A stretch of DNA of 64,000 nucleotides from Tetranychus cinnabarinus (lineage: Eukaryota > Arthropoda > Arachnida > Trombidiformes > Tetranychidae). Numbering within the stretch: position 1 is the first letter of the stretch; each line of letters opens with the position of its first letter. Shown piece by piece: positions 1 to 11,300 of the stretch. The stretch covers positions 2,807,501 to 2,871,500 of the forward strand of contig WHVY01000004.1 in assembly GCA_022266195.1 (NCBI GenBank), given 5' to 3'. The position numbers were made by a program, and so were the translations under genes. The notes under the pieces are model-generated. The model was not told the origin of the DNA. It made no database searches and saw only the letters and a program-made list of their open reading frames with translations.

Positions 1-334
1 CAACTTGGAAAGACAACAAAATGTGCAGCTTAAAAAAAACGATCTGGTGACTCATTCAAATCTTGATTCAAGTTTTTCTTCATGCTGTTGGTCCTGGTTA
101 ATATTGAAGTTATAATCAAAAATGATGAGGACGGTGAGAAGGAAAAAAATACAAGGAGTAATCAGTATAATGAAAGAGATTGGGGTGAGAAAGCAGGAGA
201 AGGGAATGATGATGATCTGGAAGATGGAGATGGAGATGAAGATGGGAAAAAAGCAAGTAGATTTGATGGAGGAATCGGAACCTTGAGATTTTGGGAAACC
301 AAATTTTGGGTTAAGCGATTAAATTGAAAATTGT

Positions 335-579
335 CTATTTAATAGGTTTACGGTCAGGGTTAAGATCATCGATCGACCGGTCAACATTGTTGAGTTTAAG
401 AGTTGGAAAAAGATGAACAACAACAAAAAGAGAGAGAAGAGATGAAATGATGATCAGAATTGGTAAACCGGTTTGTAGGTAAAAAGTTATCATGATGATG
501 AACAAGAAAAAGCTTTCTCTTTCATTTGTCTCATCAACATCATCTTTCTCATCCCAACCCAATAAGGGATTGATAAACT
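335..579 (-). CDS. candidate terminal exon of a membrane protein (partial, unrecognised)
   Basis: On the minus strand a pyrimidine-rich tract ending in TCTTATCCAG precedes an open frame that starts with two nucleotides of a split codon and runs 80 residues to a TAG stop. The predicted segment begins near FINPLLGWDEKDD. It has an acidic stretch, then about 35 strongly hydrophobic residues (FFLFIIMITFYL, then LPILIIISSLLSLFVVVHLF), which would be one or two membrane helices. A polar tail, SIDDLNPDRKPIK, closes the protein. I do not recognise the family. Upstream exons should lie at higher coordinates and were not established. A plus-strand frame at 82-327 overlaps the intergenic side and is rich in Asp and Glu, but it has no splice or start support. 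The exon reading rests only on phase, acceptor and composition. Confidence 0.32.
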
Positions 580-3500
580 CTGGATAAGAGAGGGTAAAAT
601 CAAGGTACAGTTGAATGAGCAGGCGAAGCAGCAAACAAAAAATAAGTTGCCTTGTAACTTGTATCTTAATCTGGTGAAAGTTTCAACCATTCAACATCAT
701 TTAGCTTAATTTTTTAACAACACTACATTTTTACCGAGATACCAATCAATTAATTTAGGATTTAGCTTGAGCATTTCAACATTTGATACGTTAATTGATT
801 CCCATTCTTGTGAACATTAATTAATTGATTTATCAAGTATCCAGATATTTGTTTTACTTTTGTTAGTTACTCCAACATTGATCATCACTTTTACTTTGAT
901 TCAATTTTGCTTCTCCTTTGGATCCTCTTGATGATATAAATGGTTAAATATGATTGCTATTATTGTTATAAAAGAGACGTCTTTCTGTCGATTTGTTTTA
1001 ATGACTTTTTCACTTTTCTCTTCAGGAAATGTTCAAGTGAAATATTATTTCCTGCAGTTGATCATTCCTTAGCATTTTCAGACTCCAATAGTTTCCAAAG
1101 TAATCTTGAATAAACACCATTTTTCAACCCGAAAGCCCAGTCGTCAAAATGATTAATTAACCTCTTCAATTGATGGCCAGTGACAATCAAGGTAAATGTT
1201 GATACTTGAGTAAACTTGAAATGATAATTCCAGCAATTAAGTTGAATCTAAAATGGAAAAGTGAAAAATGAGAAAAATTAAATGGACGATCAAAATTAAC
1301 ATTGAAATTGGTTAACACGGCGAGTCAATAAAAAAGCTATGATTAGAGTTGTTGAAAGATCATTTACAGTTAAACAAAACTAATCGTCTATTTGATTGTT
1401 GATGTAAATGGTAATAAATATTAATAATTTAACTATCCAAGTCTAGAGCAATTGGCACGCGTCAACGTGAATTGATAATAACAATAAAGGTAATAACATG
1501 ATAACCTTGTATTGGGCCAAAACTGGTTACAATTGTTACCTTCACATAGCAAATGTAATGAGATAATCAAGTGACACTTTTTATAGACTTCATTGAGATG
1601 AGGATAATGATAATCATCAGCAACATCAACTTATCATTTTGCCTTCATCTTAACATTCTTGATGAATGAATAAGGCAATGACAAGATGAACAAGTAATCA
1701 GGTAAACTCTTTAAAAAAAAGTCAACTTACATAATTCATCTTTTATCGTCAAACACATCATCATGAGTGACAAACTTGCTTCTCTCTTTTATCAATTGGT
1801 ATCTTCCGTGCTTATGTTTTACTGGTTTTTGGTATCTTCTTTCAAGGGCATCATCAGTGTGTTTTTTTTGAGTTGAGTTGTGTTTTGTTTCCACCATCAT
1901 TATCATCCGAATGACCAAAGATAGTAAAATGTGAGGCAAAAAAACAACAACTGGAAACAATCATACGTAATCATACCTTGAGGCAGTTAGCCAAATCATT
2001 TTACATCACGGCGGAAGTATATCATCATCATACAACTTGTTAGTCGAATGAAAAACATCTAATCAGTTTTCATCATCATTAGTCCTTTTATGCCTTTTGT
2101 TGCTTGTTGATTCTTTTTCATTCCGGATTCTCGAGTTTCCTGGATATCAATACATATATGGATATTCATTGCATCAAATATACGATCTTTATCATTTACA
2201 ATTACAAAATGCACCTTCATCTTCACCTTTTCCATCCTCCTCCATCTTCACCATCCTATTGATTTATCATCCTTTTCCTGTTCTCCTTTTTTCCCCTTTA
2301 CGATTATCTCTTCTTCAATCAATTTGTTCCCATGTAAAGGTCATATTGAATTATGTAAATAACGTCAATAATCACAATCTCATACTGTAATTAACTCACT
2401 ACTCTTTCATTTACACTTGATGAAACTTTAACCGTAAATTGATTTACAGATGCAACATCCAGGTTTCCGCATTCAAATCTAATCTAATTGTAATAACAGT
2501 TTGGTAGGTTAAATGGTGCTCAGATAATCATGATGAAAGTTAACAGGTTAACTTGAATATTTCCCTTTACGCATTTTTCTGTATTTATATGGTTAATTCC
2601 TTAATCAAAGCCGGTATCACCATTACAATTTGATCAATTACAGCCAATCAATTGTTCCATTCATCCAAACTTGGATGCAAATGTTATTAAAGATACAATC
2701 AGTTGATTATGAATCCTCCAATTTTATCAGCTTAGCCAAGAATGGCTGTCAGCTAATCTGGTAAATTGGGAATATAAAATTGTTTACTGTTGTCAAAGAT
2801 TAATACAGATTAATGATAATTAAAGAGACAGTGAATAATCATTGTTTTCATTTTCAATATCACTTTACAGTTAGCAGCAAAAGTGATACAACAGACTAAC
2901 TTTAATTAGTTTGCTAAAAATTTTTGTTGATTAATGGTAAATTATTGACCTGACATTGACTTTTTCAATGTTAATGGTCATTGCCTTTGCTGAGTAATCA
3001 TGAATTAATACTAATTCACCAACTTTCTCAATTGTTTCTCATTTCTGTCTGGTAAAGCAATTGAGATGATTAGGTGAATAATAGGAGAGTAAATAAATTA
3101 TCACAATTGTGGATGAATGGTTAACAGTAAAAAATGATGACAATGTGTAATAAAAACACATGTCAAGACAACCTAAACTTGCGACTTTAAATCGCAACTA
3201 TTTCGATTGTCGATTAAGGTTATAACCATTAAAAATGGATTGATAATTCAACTGATACAATGTAATTATTGTGGTAATTAAACTTGTATCACCTCTAATA
3301 ATTGCAAAATAACAATTGAATAGAGTCAAATTAATTTACTTACCTCGATTATTTTTCACTAGTTTTTCCCCAATTTGGCAGCAAACAGGATAAAAATTGA
3401 CTTGTAATCAATGGCTTGATTAGTGTAAATCAACATTCGGGTAAACCCGTATAAAGAATAGTTGAAATACTTTAATCTGGTTGATTAACAGATCAAGCTT

Positions 3501-4049
3501 GGTGCATTTCAATCAATGAAGGTAATCAATTTTACAGTAAACTTGCAAGTTAGTCATCACCAGAAGTGAAAGTATAAGATGAAAGATGATTACTGTTAAT
3601 TGCTAGACAGTTGTTTACTAATAGAAACCATCTTTTCAATGGGATTCAGATAACATGGTGTTTGCTGTACAGTCATTGGGATATAATCAAAAAACCAGAA
3701 TGATTCAGCTTCAAGATCAATAAGACAATCAAGCCATTTAAAATCTGGTTACAAAACCAGATTAGAAATCTTTGTTTACCGGTAAAAAAATGTAATTGAT
3801 AAAGTAATGACTAATATACTGAAAGTAAAATCTGGTTATTTGTAGACATTGAAATTGGTTTAATTGGTACCAATAACAGAGAATTGGGTTTTCAATGTAA
3901 AAATAACTGTCTAGCAAAAATTGTAAGAAAAAATGTAAAACTGTAAAAATCGAAGCATCGAGAAAAGTCTGAATCTCAGCCTTTTTCTGCTTCTCAACGC
4001 AAGAATTGAAAGAGGAAGAAAACGAATGTTTAACCATTGATTGACTCAC
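580..4049. other. mostly non-coding AT-rich stretch
   Basis: Apart from the candidate minus-strand exon at 1736-1950, this stretch shows short AT-rich sequence with frequent stops on both strands. Good isolated minus-strand splice donors occur near 1733 (GTAAGT after AATTAT) and 3345 (GTAAGT after ATCGAG), so it may be an intron of a minus-strand gene. No complete exon chain could be proved. Confidence 0.4.
1736..1950 (-). CDS. candidate terminal exon with one hydrophobic helix (partial)
   Basis: A minus-strand acceptor (GATTGTTTCCAG) is followed by 70 codons in the frame that begins with two nucleotides of a split codon and ends in TGA. The product starts with a hydrophobic run (VVFLPHILLSLVIRMIMM) and continues as a charged tail rich in Lys, Arg and His (RRYQKPVKHKHGRYQ), ending THDDVFDDKR. 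It could be the cytoplasmic end of a membrane protein. It has the same incoming phase as the exon at 335-579, so the two could be alternative 3' ends of one gene, but nothing proves that. No family is recognised. Confidence 0.28.
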
Positions 4050-4284
4050 AATTTCAAATATTTCACTGTTAACTGTCAATCCAGTTAAATGTGAATCAAA
4101 TCTAAATAAAGATGTTTCCATGTTGGTAGAGGTGTTGGTAATACTGGTGTTATTGGGTTGCCGGTGTTGTTAGGTTATTGGTCTATGCAAGTGACTAATA
4201 AGTTGTAATGATTGTTGGTATAAAAACAAAGCAAATCTTTATTAAAAAAAACAGGGGAATAACTTACTTGAATGAATTTTCCAT
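4050..4284 (-). CDS. possible two-exon N-terminus of a minus-strand gene (partial)
   Basis: On the minus strand an ATG at 4284 opens five codons plus two nucleotides and meets a strong donor (TTCAA/GTAAGT, exon 4268-4284). The next acceptor (TTTATTTAG) opens an exon at 4101-4050 whose phase fits exactly and which ends at a GTGAGT donor. The joined start reads MENSFKFDSHLT, then GLTVNSEIFEI. A further acceptor (TTTTACTTTCAG) near 3820 continues in phase for 13 residues. These could be the first exons of the membrane-like gene whose possible ends are at 1736 and 335. The gene would then be divergently arranged with the KLF gene. The evidence is splice consensus and phase only, and chance is a real alternative. 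Confidence 0.25.
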
Positions 4285-4605
4285 GAAACTTGATTATCCA
4301 AGAATACAATTTCCTGCTTGAATAAATAATAAATTGTATTATTTACAGTTAAGTCTTTAAATTTGATGAATACATTGCCATTAACCATAATTTTTATACA
4401 TAACATTTCTCACAACGCTTGTCCTTCGCGTTTGAAAATCATTAACTCAAATTAACCAGTTTAACCGTTAGATAAAAAGAGTCATAACATTGTACCATTA
4501 CATCTTTGAAAGTATATCACATTAAATGCTTGATATTGTAGACTATTATTTTGATTGTCATTAATTAAACTCAATATTACAATATACACAAGAGTATATA
4601 TAAAA

Positions 4606-5452
4606 AGAGAGAGAGAAGAAAAAGAAAGAGAAAGATGAAAAAGAGAGAGACTAAAGAAAGTAAAGAGAGTGAATTGTAAGCAAAAAAAAACGTTTTTTTA
4701 GGTTTTCGCTTGTCTGTCCTTGAGAAAAAAACCGGCATTTGTCATGTAACCAGATTCAAGTTCGGTAGATGTCGCTGTTTTTACAGTTTAGCCAATTCTG
4801 ATTGGTTGGTTTGTTGGTTAAGCTATTTTTATTTGAATTTTTGCTCTTGTGAGTCTGTACAGTTGGGAATCTTGTCTTCAACTTGTTTAAAGCATTTGTT
4901 GAGACTGAGTTTTGGTTAGAATCAAATGGCTGTCTCAGTAGTTTCTGTTGGTTTATAATACATTTATATATATTTGCCTGTCTGCTTGTTGATTAAAAAA
5001 AAGTATATTTTATATTTCTGTTCACTCTTGTGTCTGTGTTATTTTTCTTGTCCTCTATTATAACATAACTATTGTAACATTTTACTCTTTTAACCATTGG
5101 ATTTTTGCTTTACCAACTGATAAACTAAACTTCAACTGTCTTTGTCTCTAAACTTCACTTTTTTCTGTCTTTACCATTTTTGCCTCTCTTTCTCTTCTTT
5201 ACCAGTCTCTTTCTTTTTTCTTGCTTTCCTCTCTTTTTTTCTCTGGTTTTTGCTACTCTCTTCTCTGTCTCAACAAGAAACAACATTTGGATTTACTTCT
5301 TTTTACCATCATTTTTCTCCTAACCATTGCTTCAACACACAAAAAAGTATATACATAACATAACTATTCAACTTTGATTATATATATTTAAATATATATA
5401 TTTCTCTTCGTTTTCCCTCTTCTTTGTTTGTTTGTCTGCACAATTTTTTCAG
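4606..5452 (+). promoter_or_regulatory. probable promoter and 5' untranslated region of the KLF gene
   Basis: This stretch lies directly upstream of the KLF coding exon. It starts with a GA-rich tract of about 70 bp (4606-4675), a composition often bound by GAGA-type factors in arthropods. It then becomes strongly pyrimidine-rich on the plus strand (about 5135-5265). A perfect 22-bp AT palindrome sits at 5379-5400. The last bases, TTTTTTCAG at 5444-5452, form a good splice acceptor two bases before the start codon. The 5' leader may therefore be spliced onto the coding exon at that point. No TATA box or initiator could be chosen with confidence. Confidence 0.35.
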
Positions 5453-5454
5453 CC

Positions 5455-6474
5455 ATGGATATACTTCCGTCTGTTAATATTTTCACTGAACTTCAAACTG
5501 TCCTTGATACTGGATACTTGTCACAATATTCATCTTTAGAGGATAGTTGGCAACAGACCATACTGGAAATGGAAAGATATTTGAAAGATTTACCCTCTCT
5601 TTCACTACTGTCCTCATCCTCATCCTCTTCATCCTCATCCTCAGTCTCCTCTTCATCATCAATATCATCATCCTCTTCTTCACCAACATCACCAGCTCCA
5701 TCATCAATATCTTCACCAGTTTCTTCATCAATTTCATCCTCTTCATCCTCCTCATCGTCATCTTCCTCTTCATCTTCTACATCGTCTTGTTTATCTTCAC
5801 TTTCATCTTCGTTGTCATTTGTAGTTTCTTCGTCAACAACCTCCAGATCAAAATTGTCTACATTATCTTCACTACCTTCATCTCCAGCATCATTAACAAT
5901 TTCAACGGTTTCCTTAATTAATTCTTCATCCTCTTCACCATCAGTATCATCATCTTTGTCACCTTCACCATCACCAATTTCCTCTACTTCTTCACCATCT
6001 TCACCAATATGTTCAATTAATTCAAAGTTAACTTGTAGTGAAGCTCGCGAAGCGGGACAACCAATTGCTGCCAATGAAAACATCCCTACAAATACCACCA
6101 ACACTGCTAACAGTCTAAATAACATCACCAACACCAATGTCAACCATTCAAATGCACCAAATGGAGCAAAATCCAAGGGTCGATTTGAAATTAACCCAGA
6201 TAACAATAAACGTCGAATTCATAAGTGTCTATACAATGGATGCAAGAAAGTTTACACCAAGTCTTCACATCTTAAAGCTCATCAAAGAACTCACACAGGA
6301 GAGAAGCCATACAAATGTACTTGGCCCGACTGTGAATGGCGATTTGCCCGATCAGATGAATTGACCCGCCATCACAGGAAACACACTGGATGCAAGCCCT
6401 TCAAGTGTAGCCATTGTGAGCGACGTTTCTCCCGGTCTGATCATCTTGCTCTTCACCAAAAAAGACATCAATGA
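5455..6474 (+). CDS. luna: Krüppel-like factor of the KLF6/KLF7 (Luna) type
   Basis: This is a DNA-binding transcription factor acting in the nucleus on GC/CACCC-box promoters. The 339-residue protein is encoded in one exon. Residues 1-47 (MDILPSVNIFTELQ, then GYLSQYSSLEDSWQQ) match the conserved acidic activation segment specific to KLF6 and KLF7. Residues about 53-115 are almost pure serine, and serine-rich sequence continues to about 200, followed by an Asn/Thr-rich linker. Three C2H2 fingers close the protein: C258, C263, H276, H280; C288, C293, H306, H310; C318, C321, H334, H338. The linker TGEKPYKC and the contact helices KSSHLKAH, RSDELTRH and RSDHLALH are canonical. The ATG at 5455 was preferred over in-frame upstream codons because it matches the KLF6/7 start and has an acceptor just before it. 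Stop is TGA. The long antisense acidic frame is a by-product of serine codons. The KLF6/7 class is secure; orthology to Drosophila luna is inferred. Confidence 0.95.
   Translation: MDILPSVNIFTELQTVLDTGYLSQYSSLEDSWQQTILEMERYLKDLPSLSLLSSSSSSSSSSSVSSSSSISSSSSSPTSPAPSSISSPVSSSISSSSSSSSSSSSSSSTSSCLSSLSSSLSFVVSSSTTSRSKLSTLSSLPSSPASLTISTVSLINSSSSSPSVSSSLSPSPSPISSTSSPSSPICSINSKLTCSEAREAGQPIAANENIPTNTTNTANSLNNITNTNVNHSNAPNGAKSKGRFEINPDNNKRRIHKCLYNGCKKVYTKSSHLKAHQRTHTGEKPYKCTWPDCEWRFARSDELTRHHRKHTGCKPFKCSHCERRFSRSDHLALHQKRHQ
5611..5800 (+). repeat. TCN-codon low-complexity tract encoding polyserine
   Basis: An imperfect run of TCA, TCC, TCT and TCG codons encodes a nearly uninterrupted serine stretch within the KLF protein. 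Mixed codon use suggests that protein-level composition, and not only slippage, maintains it. Length polymorphism is likely. Confidence 0.85.
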
Positions 6475-8253
6475 CAACAAGCTTATTTTTTCAAAGCTTT
6501 TTATTCTTTCATATTCACATTCATAAGTTGTTGCCTGTAATAACCTGTAAATCAAGTTGAAAAAAAGAAGAAAAATTTCAATTCTTTTCATTTCATAATC
6601 AAATTAATATTGTTTCTCATATAATGATTAGTAAAGGATGAGAAATTTTTGCACCAAAAAATTATGTTATTATTTGAAATGAAAAATGGCCATTCGGTCT
6701 CTTGAAATTAACCAAAAAAAATAAGAAGAAGATAAAACTAATTCCAACCTGCAAAGGTAAACTTTCATACAACCATGATGATGATGATGATTATGTGAAA
6801 AGACTGAAAGGGTTAAAGTAACTTTTTTACCCTGAAAACCTGATCTTGAGTAAAAGTTGGTAGCTGAAGTGTCTAGAACAAGAAAAGGTGAGATGAAAGT
6901 AAAATTTTGAAATAGTAGCAAGAAAAAAAGAAGCAAAATAAGCTGAAAAAATAGTCGGAAGATGAAGGTAAAGATGATGAGGATGAGTGCGAAATGTGAG
7001 ACAAAATTACATACACTTTCCTTGGGTATGAATACCGATAAATGGTGTGATGCACTTGGTTGATTCACATACTTCTTGTTTCATCAGCATTTTTGTTGTT
7101 CTTTGTTGTTTTTTTTGTACCAAAGAAAAGTGAATGACTCTGAATGTTGCTTCAGGTTTGTCACTCAGTGTTCAATGGGTTTCACCTGAAACTTGAATTG
7201 TTTTGTTCCACCAAAGAAAAGCGAATCCAAAATCCATCAGCAAAAAAAAACATTGAAAGTAAAGACACGAAATTAATGCAAAGGTTGACTTGCTTTGAAA
7301 TGAAAGTTAATAACATGTCAATGGAAAGGAAAAATTTTATTCTAGTCTCAACGAGAGTTAATACAATTGTCATTAATTAATCAAAGTAAAGATTAACATT
7401 AAAATTAAATTAACATTCAACAATCTTAAGTCTGTCCTGTTGGCCGAGTAGTGATGAACACTTGACATAGTGAAGCCATTAAACCTGGTTAGGTTGAGTC
7501 GCGTCCCACTCAAGTCTGGATTGTCAAACTCGTTTTGGGTTAGGTGCGCTTCCATGTAAAGGGATAGTCCTTAAAAGGCGATTTTAACGGAAGAATTTTC
7601 TTGTAAATTAAAAATGATTTTCTAAATTAGTAATCAGACAACTTGTTTCATTACTAATTCAACTCTGCGGGTTTTCAGAGATTAATTAACATCAACCAAA
7701 TGTTCTGGTTTTCATGTAAAACAAACACTGGAAATGATTTGAGCTAAAAATGGGTAACCACAATGGACCAATTTTTAGGTTAAATTTTAAATCAATGACA
7801 ATGTAGACAAAATTAAACATCATTTTAATAAAAAATATACAATTGTAATCATTTAAAAACTAGAGGTTAACCAGTTTAGGTTGTAAATGTAACAAGCTTT
7901 TTAACCAGATTTTCATTGAAAATTCACCAACTGTTTTCAAAAACATTTTTGAGTTTACTGTTAATAAATGACAAATTAAAATGGGAAAATAAATTGTGTC
8001 CAGTTTAATGAATAATGAGCAATTAAGAGACTTATCAGATTGAGTAATTGTTAAATCAGTTGAATTACCTTTGCAGTTATTTCATTAACTCGCCTGCGAG
8101 GTTAAAAACAAAATGTAATAATTGAAATGGTGAACCTGTTTCTGGTAATAGTTTAAAGGTAATCTTTATGAGTCTTTTCATCATTTCTTGCAGCTTCTTT
8201 TGTCTTCTCGTCATCCTTTTACAATGTAGACCAGTCTTTAACCAATTTCAACG
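6475..8253. other. intergenic region between convergent KLF and M28 genes
   Basis: This holds the 3' flank of the plus-strand KLF gene and, on the other strand, that of the M28 gene ending at 8254. There is a short ATG/GAT microsatellite near 6778-6792 and a SINE-like tRNA-derived relic at about 7438-7555. No further coding sequence is supported. Confidence 0.6.
7438..7555 (+). mobile_element. tRNA-derived SINE-like sequence (diverged)
   Basis: The segment contains an A-box-like TGGCCGAGTAGTG at 7441-7453 and a B-box-like GAGTCGCGTCCCACT at 7496-7510, at the spacing expected in a Leu/Ser-type tRNA. It is locally richer in G+C than its surroundings. The anticodon and acceptor arms do not fold convincingly, so it is more likely a SINE head or tRNA relic than a working tRNA gene. 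Similar A-box starts occur at 42353 (plus) and 46408 (minus). Confidence 0.45.
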
Positions 8254-8390
8254 TTAATGCCTTGTGTTGCCATTATTGTTGATAATGGTTATGATTATTG
8301 TAAAACTTGTCAGGTAAACTAATGACATTGGATATGCTCGAAGTGAACTTGATTGTCTCACATCCGATTTAGTTGATCCTTTGGATGAAA
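8254..8390 (-). CDS. M28 peptidase exon 6: hydrophobic C-terminal tail
   Basis: A good acceptor (TTTTATATTTCAG) opens a frame that fits the phase of exon 5 and runs 44 codons to TAA. It has a Ser/Lys-rich linker, then about 17 hydrophobic residues, then NNNGNTRH. This could be a membrane anchor or a GPI-type signal. It lies outside the conserved catalytic domain, so its assignment rests on phase and splice signal only. Confidence 0.6.
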
Positions 8391-11300
8391 CTGAAATATA
8401 AAAAGAAGAAGAAGAAGAAGAAAAGAAAATCACAAGAAAATGAATGAATCCATTCTTTACATTTATCCTCATCAACATCACCCATTCCTCTAATTATCAT
8501 CATCATATTAATAAACCTCAACCTTAATTAACTAACCATTGACATGAAGCTTACACAAGAAGAAACACAAAATTGTAACCCAAAGATACTCAAGTCTCTT
8601 TATCATCTGTTCAACCAGAATTTACATAATAAATTATCATGATAATGTCTACCAAAAGTATGAGCAACAAACCCAAATTGCTTGGTTACCTGAGTATGTA
8701 AATGTGTGTTCACCAAAATTGGGTTCAACTCTTTTCTTCCATATTTCACGTTATCTCAACCCTTCCGATTTCAAGCATAAAATTGCCTTCTTTCAACTTA
8801 TTTGCTCTTCCATTTTTCAGTTTCAATAAATGATAGTTTTAGGTTTTAAAACAACAACAACAATTGAAAGTCTCATTGACTGAACAGCCCAAATTTAGCC
8901 AAAAAAATGAAGCAAAAGGGTAAGAAAATGATCCTTTTTTATGATAAATTTCAAGTGAATTGGTAAACGTGACTAAACCCTGAAATTGAGCATTTCACAG
9001 AATTCATTTTCACCGGATTTCCATCTTGAAATTCATTTCTCTCTGAATAATATTCAGATCAACATAAACTGTTTTACACTTTAACTACTTTTGTTTGAAA
9101 CATTTCCATAAGTCTCTCTCAAAGTATTCAAAGTTAATTATATTTCTCAAGTTGACAATCAATTATATAGTCAATGGTTGTGATTATGATGATGATTCGG
9201 GTTAAGAGGAAAATTCATTTTGTAACTTAATTTACCTTTACAGTAACCATCGCCAATGTCAATGATGGAAGCTGTTAAAACTTCAACAATTAACTTCAAA
9301 AATTTAAGATTTGTTTCAGTTACAAGGTTTAAATCATCGCAAGTTTCATGATAACATTTCCTCATGTAACCACGGAAAGGTCCTAATGAAAGAGATAATT
9401 AAGATTAATGGTTAACAGATGAGTAAAGATGTTCCCAAGGATCAACAAATAATGAACAAGACAACATGATACTTAAATGTATTGAGAAAGTGAAAGCTGT
9501 TCAAGTCAAATAGATTTCAATATTTGCACGATAAATTGTTCAATATTAACATTCGAATCCCATTAAGAGTATACTTTGTACAAAAAGGTACAACATTAGG
9601 ATTCGAAAAGAGACACTTTTTTTGGCGCGATTAATGGGATTCTAAGTTGATTTTTGCGCCAATTTTCTGGTTTACTCAACCAAATGTTAAGCTTTTGATA
9701 AACAACAAAATTTTTTCCAATTTTTCGCTAAATCTTCCAATCTTTTGAAAGATTCTTAAACAAATGAAGTCAAATGTTGATGAAAATCATGAAATTCAAA
9801 AGAAAAGCAATGAAAGATTAGAAATTTCATGAGATCGAAATTGAAAAATTGTTGATTTTCAAGAATCTGACTTTCATTATTTATAATTCAAGTGGCGGAG
9901 CTGACCCAAGGTTTGACTGGTTTAAGTGACTTAAGGTTGGCTTGCTTTAGGTTGACAAGAGCAAGCTTCAACCCCTAGTTTCACTGTTACTCTGATGTTT
10001 AGATGATTGGATTCGTAAAAGCTGTGAATCGATTTAAATGTTGAGTAAACTAAATCTTATTGATTAAAGCGAGTCGAGCAATTATTTTGGGCAAAATTTG
10101 CAGCCAAAGAAGTACCAATTTTATCTGTTTATTTATTCAACTCAACCAGATCTAACCTAATTTGAATAGATTGATAAACAAAATAGACAATAACAGTTTA
10201 AATAATCTGAAAATAACTTTAAATGTTTCAGATTTACTTTATCCAGATGCGTTAGAAGTCTGGGATCGATTGGATAAATGCATTTTTGCCTGTGTATAAT
10301 TCATGTCACTTTGAGTTACCAATTATGGCTGAGAAAATGGTTATTCCATGTAACAATCGCAAGAATGTTTTAATCTGTAAATGATGCTCTTTTCCTCCTC
10401 TCAAATGTAGACCTTTGTTTTTTTTTTGGTTTTTACCCAAAAATGTGCGAGGACAGTTTTGGGTTCATTTGAATGGCTCTAATGTAAATCAAGGGAAGCA
10501 AACTAATCAGCCAAGGCTAATATTAGAATCCAAGTGAAAGGTGAAATAAATAAATAACTTTTCCGGTTCTTGTGTAGGGCTTCCGATTAGTTTCAAATTT
10601 ATCTTTGCAAAGAAAAGATATTTAAAGAAGACGAAGAGAGAACAAGAATGAAAATATTTTCCCTCTTAAAGGTTGAATGTAAACACCAAATTGTTTGATA
10701 CAACACTTGTGCTGGAAAAATGTTGCCCATTTGATAGTCATTGAGTCAACAAGGTTGATAAAAACTTAAAAAACTGTATTGACTCACAAAGGTCACCAAT
10801 TTTGATCCTAATAAGCACTTGATTCCGATTAGATAATTTTGCTTGAGTAAAGTCTTGGGTCAAGTCTGGCTATCGAGCAGACAGACTAAAGACTAACAAT
10901 GTTTTCATCGATTCCTAGTTTCACTGATCCAGATTAGGCAAGCTTTTATCAATGTTGCTTTGTTTTTTAAAATAAACATTAAATTCATGATTAACTATCT
11001 TTCATCACAAAATGACCAAATATTTCATCCTAATGAGCGATTCCATTCAATACATTTATCGCAACTTTGAAAATCAGTGTTTGAAAGCAAATGAGCTTAA
11101 CAGATCCAAAAATGGAAATGCTTTTACTAATTGTTAGTCACAAATTGATAAGATTTTTTCAATGGATTAAATCGTTTAATCATTCACAGTCGCTAATCGT
11201 TTTCCCTCATTTTGATTGCTATTGAGTTTGGTCTTAATTTTTTTGTCTCATCGATTTAACTGTTGAACTATTCCTGAAACTCGACGTTTTTGAGTTTCAC

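Noticed and set aside
5493..6206. 237-codon acidic frame opposite the KLF gene
   Set aside because: It is the reverse complement of serine codons (TCN gives GA-rich Glu/Asp codons) and ends inside the KLF sequence. The plus-strand protein has clear domains.
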